From the NCBI RefSeq assembly GCF_017357245.1, contig NZ_CP071612.1, positions 2,173,001-2,237,000 of the forward strand: 64,000 bases of DNA, given 5' to 3'. This stretch comes from Rhizobium bangladeshense. Its GTDB lineage: Bacteria; Pseudomonadota; Alphaproteobacteria; Rhizobiales; Rhizobiaceae. Both the position numbers and the translations under genes were made by a program. This document shows, piece after piece, positions 63,752 to 64,000 of the stretch. The notes beneath the pieces were generated by a model that saw nothing but the letters and a program-made list of their open reading frames with translations, had not been told where the DNA came from and did no database searches. How positions within the stretch are numbered: the stretch's first letter is position 1; each line of letters begins with the position of its first letter.

Positions 63752-64000
63752 TCAGACGAGACGGCTCTGTTCGGTCGCTGCTTCGATGAAGCTTGCAAAC
63801 AGCGGATGCGGGTCGAGCGGCCGGCTCTTCAGTTCCGGATGATATTGCACGCCGATGAACCAGGGATGATCGGGATATTCGATCGTCTCTGGCAGTACGC
63901 CATCGGGCGACATGCCGGAGAAGACGAGGCCGCAGCTCTCGAGCCGGTCCTTATAGTCGATGTTGACTTCGTAGCGATGGCGATGACGCTCGGAAATATC
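63752..64000 (-). CDS. pyrG: CTP synthase, C-terminal end (cut by window edge)
   Basis: 82 residues visible plus stop at 63752; the rest lies beyond the window. The reading is [20 protein letters not shown] then [20 protein letters not shown] and [20 protein letters not shown], the end of the glutamine amidotransferase domain, including its catalytic His-Glu (HPE). CTP synthase aminates UTP. Identification is from memory of the conserved C-terminus. Confidence 0.93.
   Translation of the reverse strand, partial: DISERHRHRYEVNIDYKDRLESCGLVFSGMSPDGVLPETIEYPDHPWFIGVQYHPELKSRPLDPHPLFASFIEAATEQSRLV

Overview
The window is about 64 kb of GC-rich (roughly 60%) alphaproteobacterial chromosome. The protein families, the order ppiD-like/trpD/trpC/moaC/moeA, the tmk/holB/metG/tatD cluster and a dispersed intergenic repeat all suggest Rhizobium, probably the R. 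leguminosarum/R. etli group. That placement is from memory and inference; no database was searched. Both ends cut genes: tgt at the left (5' part missing) and pyrG at the right (N-terminal part missing).

Layout. 1-6.5 kb: tgt, a hypothetical gene, an acyltransferase-3 gene flanked by decayed copies of its neighbours, a DUF4864 gene, an HxlR regulator with a FabF-type ketosynthase, and small hypothetical genes. 6.6-12.8 kb: a phosphodiesterase translationally coupled to a complete Ugp/Mal-type ABC importer, with a LacI regulator converging on it. 12.9-18.3 kb: a MarR/GNAT operon, an MFS transporter, a winged-helix/TPR regulator, a decayed GcvA-like LysR gene and a redoxin. 18.3-25.9 kb: a very large cyclase/ATPase/TPR protein, a CHASE-GGDEF-EAL protein and a complete ISNCY-type insertion sequence with a 5-bp target duplication. 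26-36.6 kb: stress-type small proteins, TerC, and a minus-strand housekeeping block (rlpA, D,D-carboxypeptidase, tmk, holB, metG, tatD, MBL hydrolase) split by a plus-strand TauE-type permease. 36.6-46.6 kb: an accessory stretch with a VCBS-type protein, tRNA-Ser(UGA), a second cyclase/TPR protein, a TetR/RidA-like pair around a long perfect inverted repeat, three gene remnants or pseudogenes, and a divergent DHA2 transporter/LysR pair. 46.6-50.4 kb: two transglutaminase-like proteins and a run of very small envelope proteins. 50.6-56.1 kb: the ppiD-like/trpD/trpC/moaC/moeA block. 56.1-64 kb: a methyltransferase, a DEAD-box helicase, a FecR/CHASE2-cyclase operon, two divergent citrate-synthase homologues (one fused to a DNA-binding domain) and pyrG.

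Themes. Nucleotide signalling is dense: three class III cyclase-domain proteins and one GGDEF/EAL protein within 43 kb, plus a winged-helix protein that shares its TolB-like/TPR sensor half with one cyclase. Several enzymes lack residues normally considered essential: Tgt zinc cysteines, the carboxypeptidase SxN and KTG motifs, the RidA arginine, a transglutaminase histidine, and a citrate synthase aspartate replaced by glutamate. The most attractive candidate for an under-described system is the divergent pair of citrate-synthase-like genes with an HTH-fused member. The phosphodiesterase-coupled ABC importer comes next. No CRISPR array, phage or conjugative module was seen.
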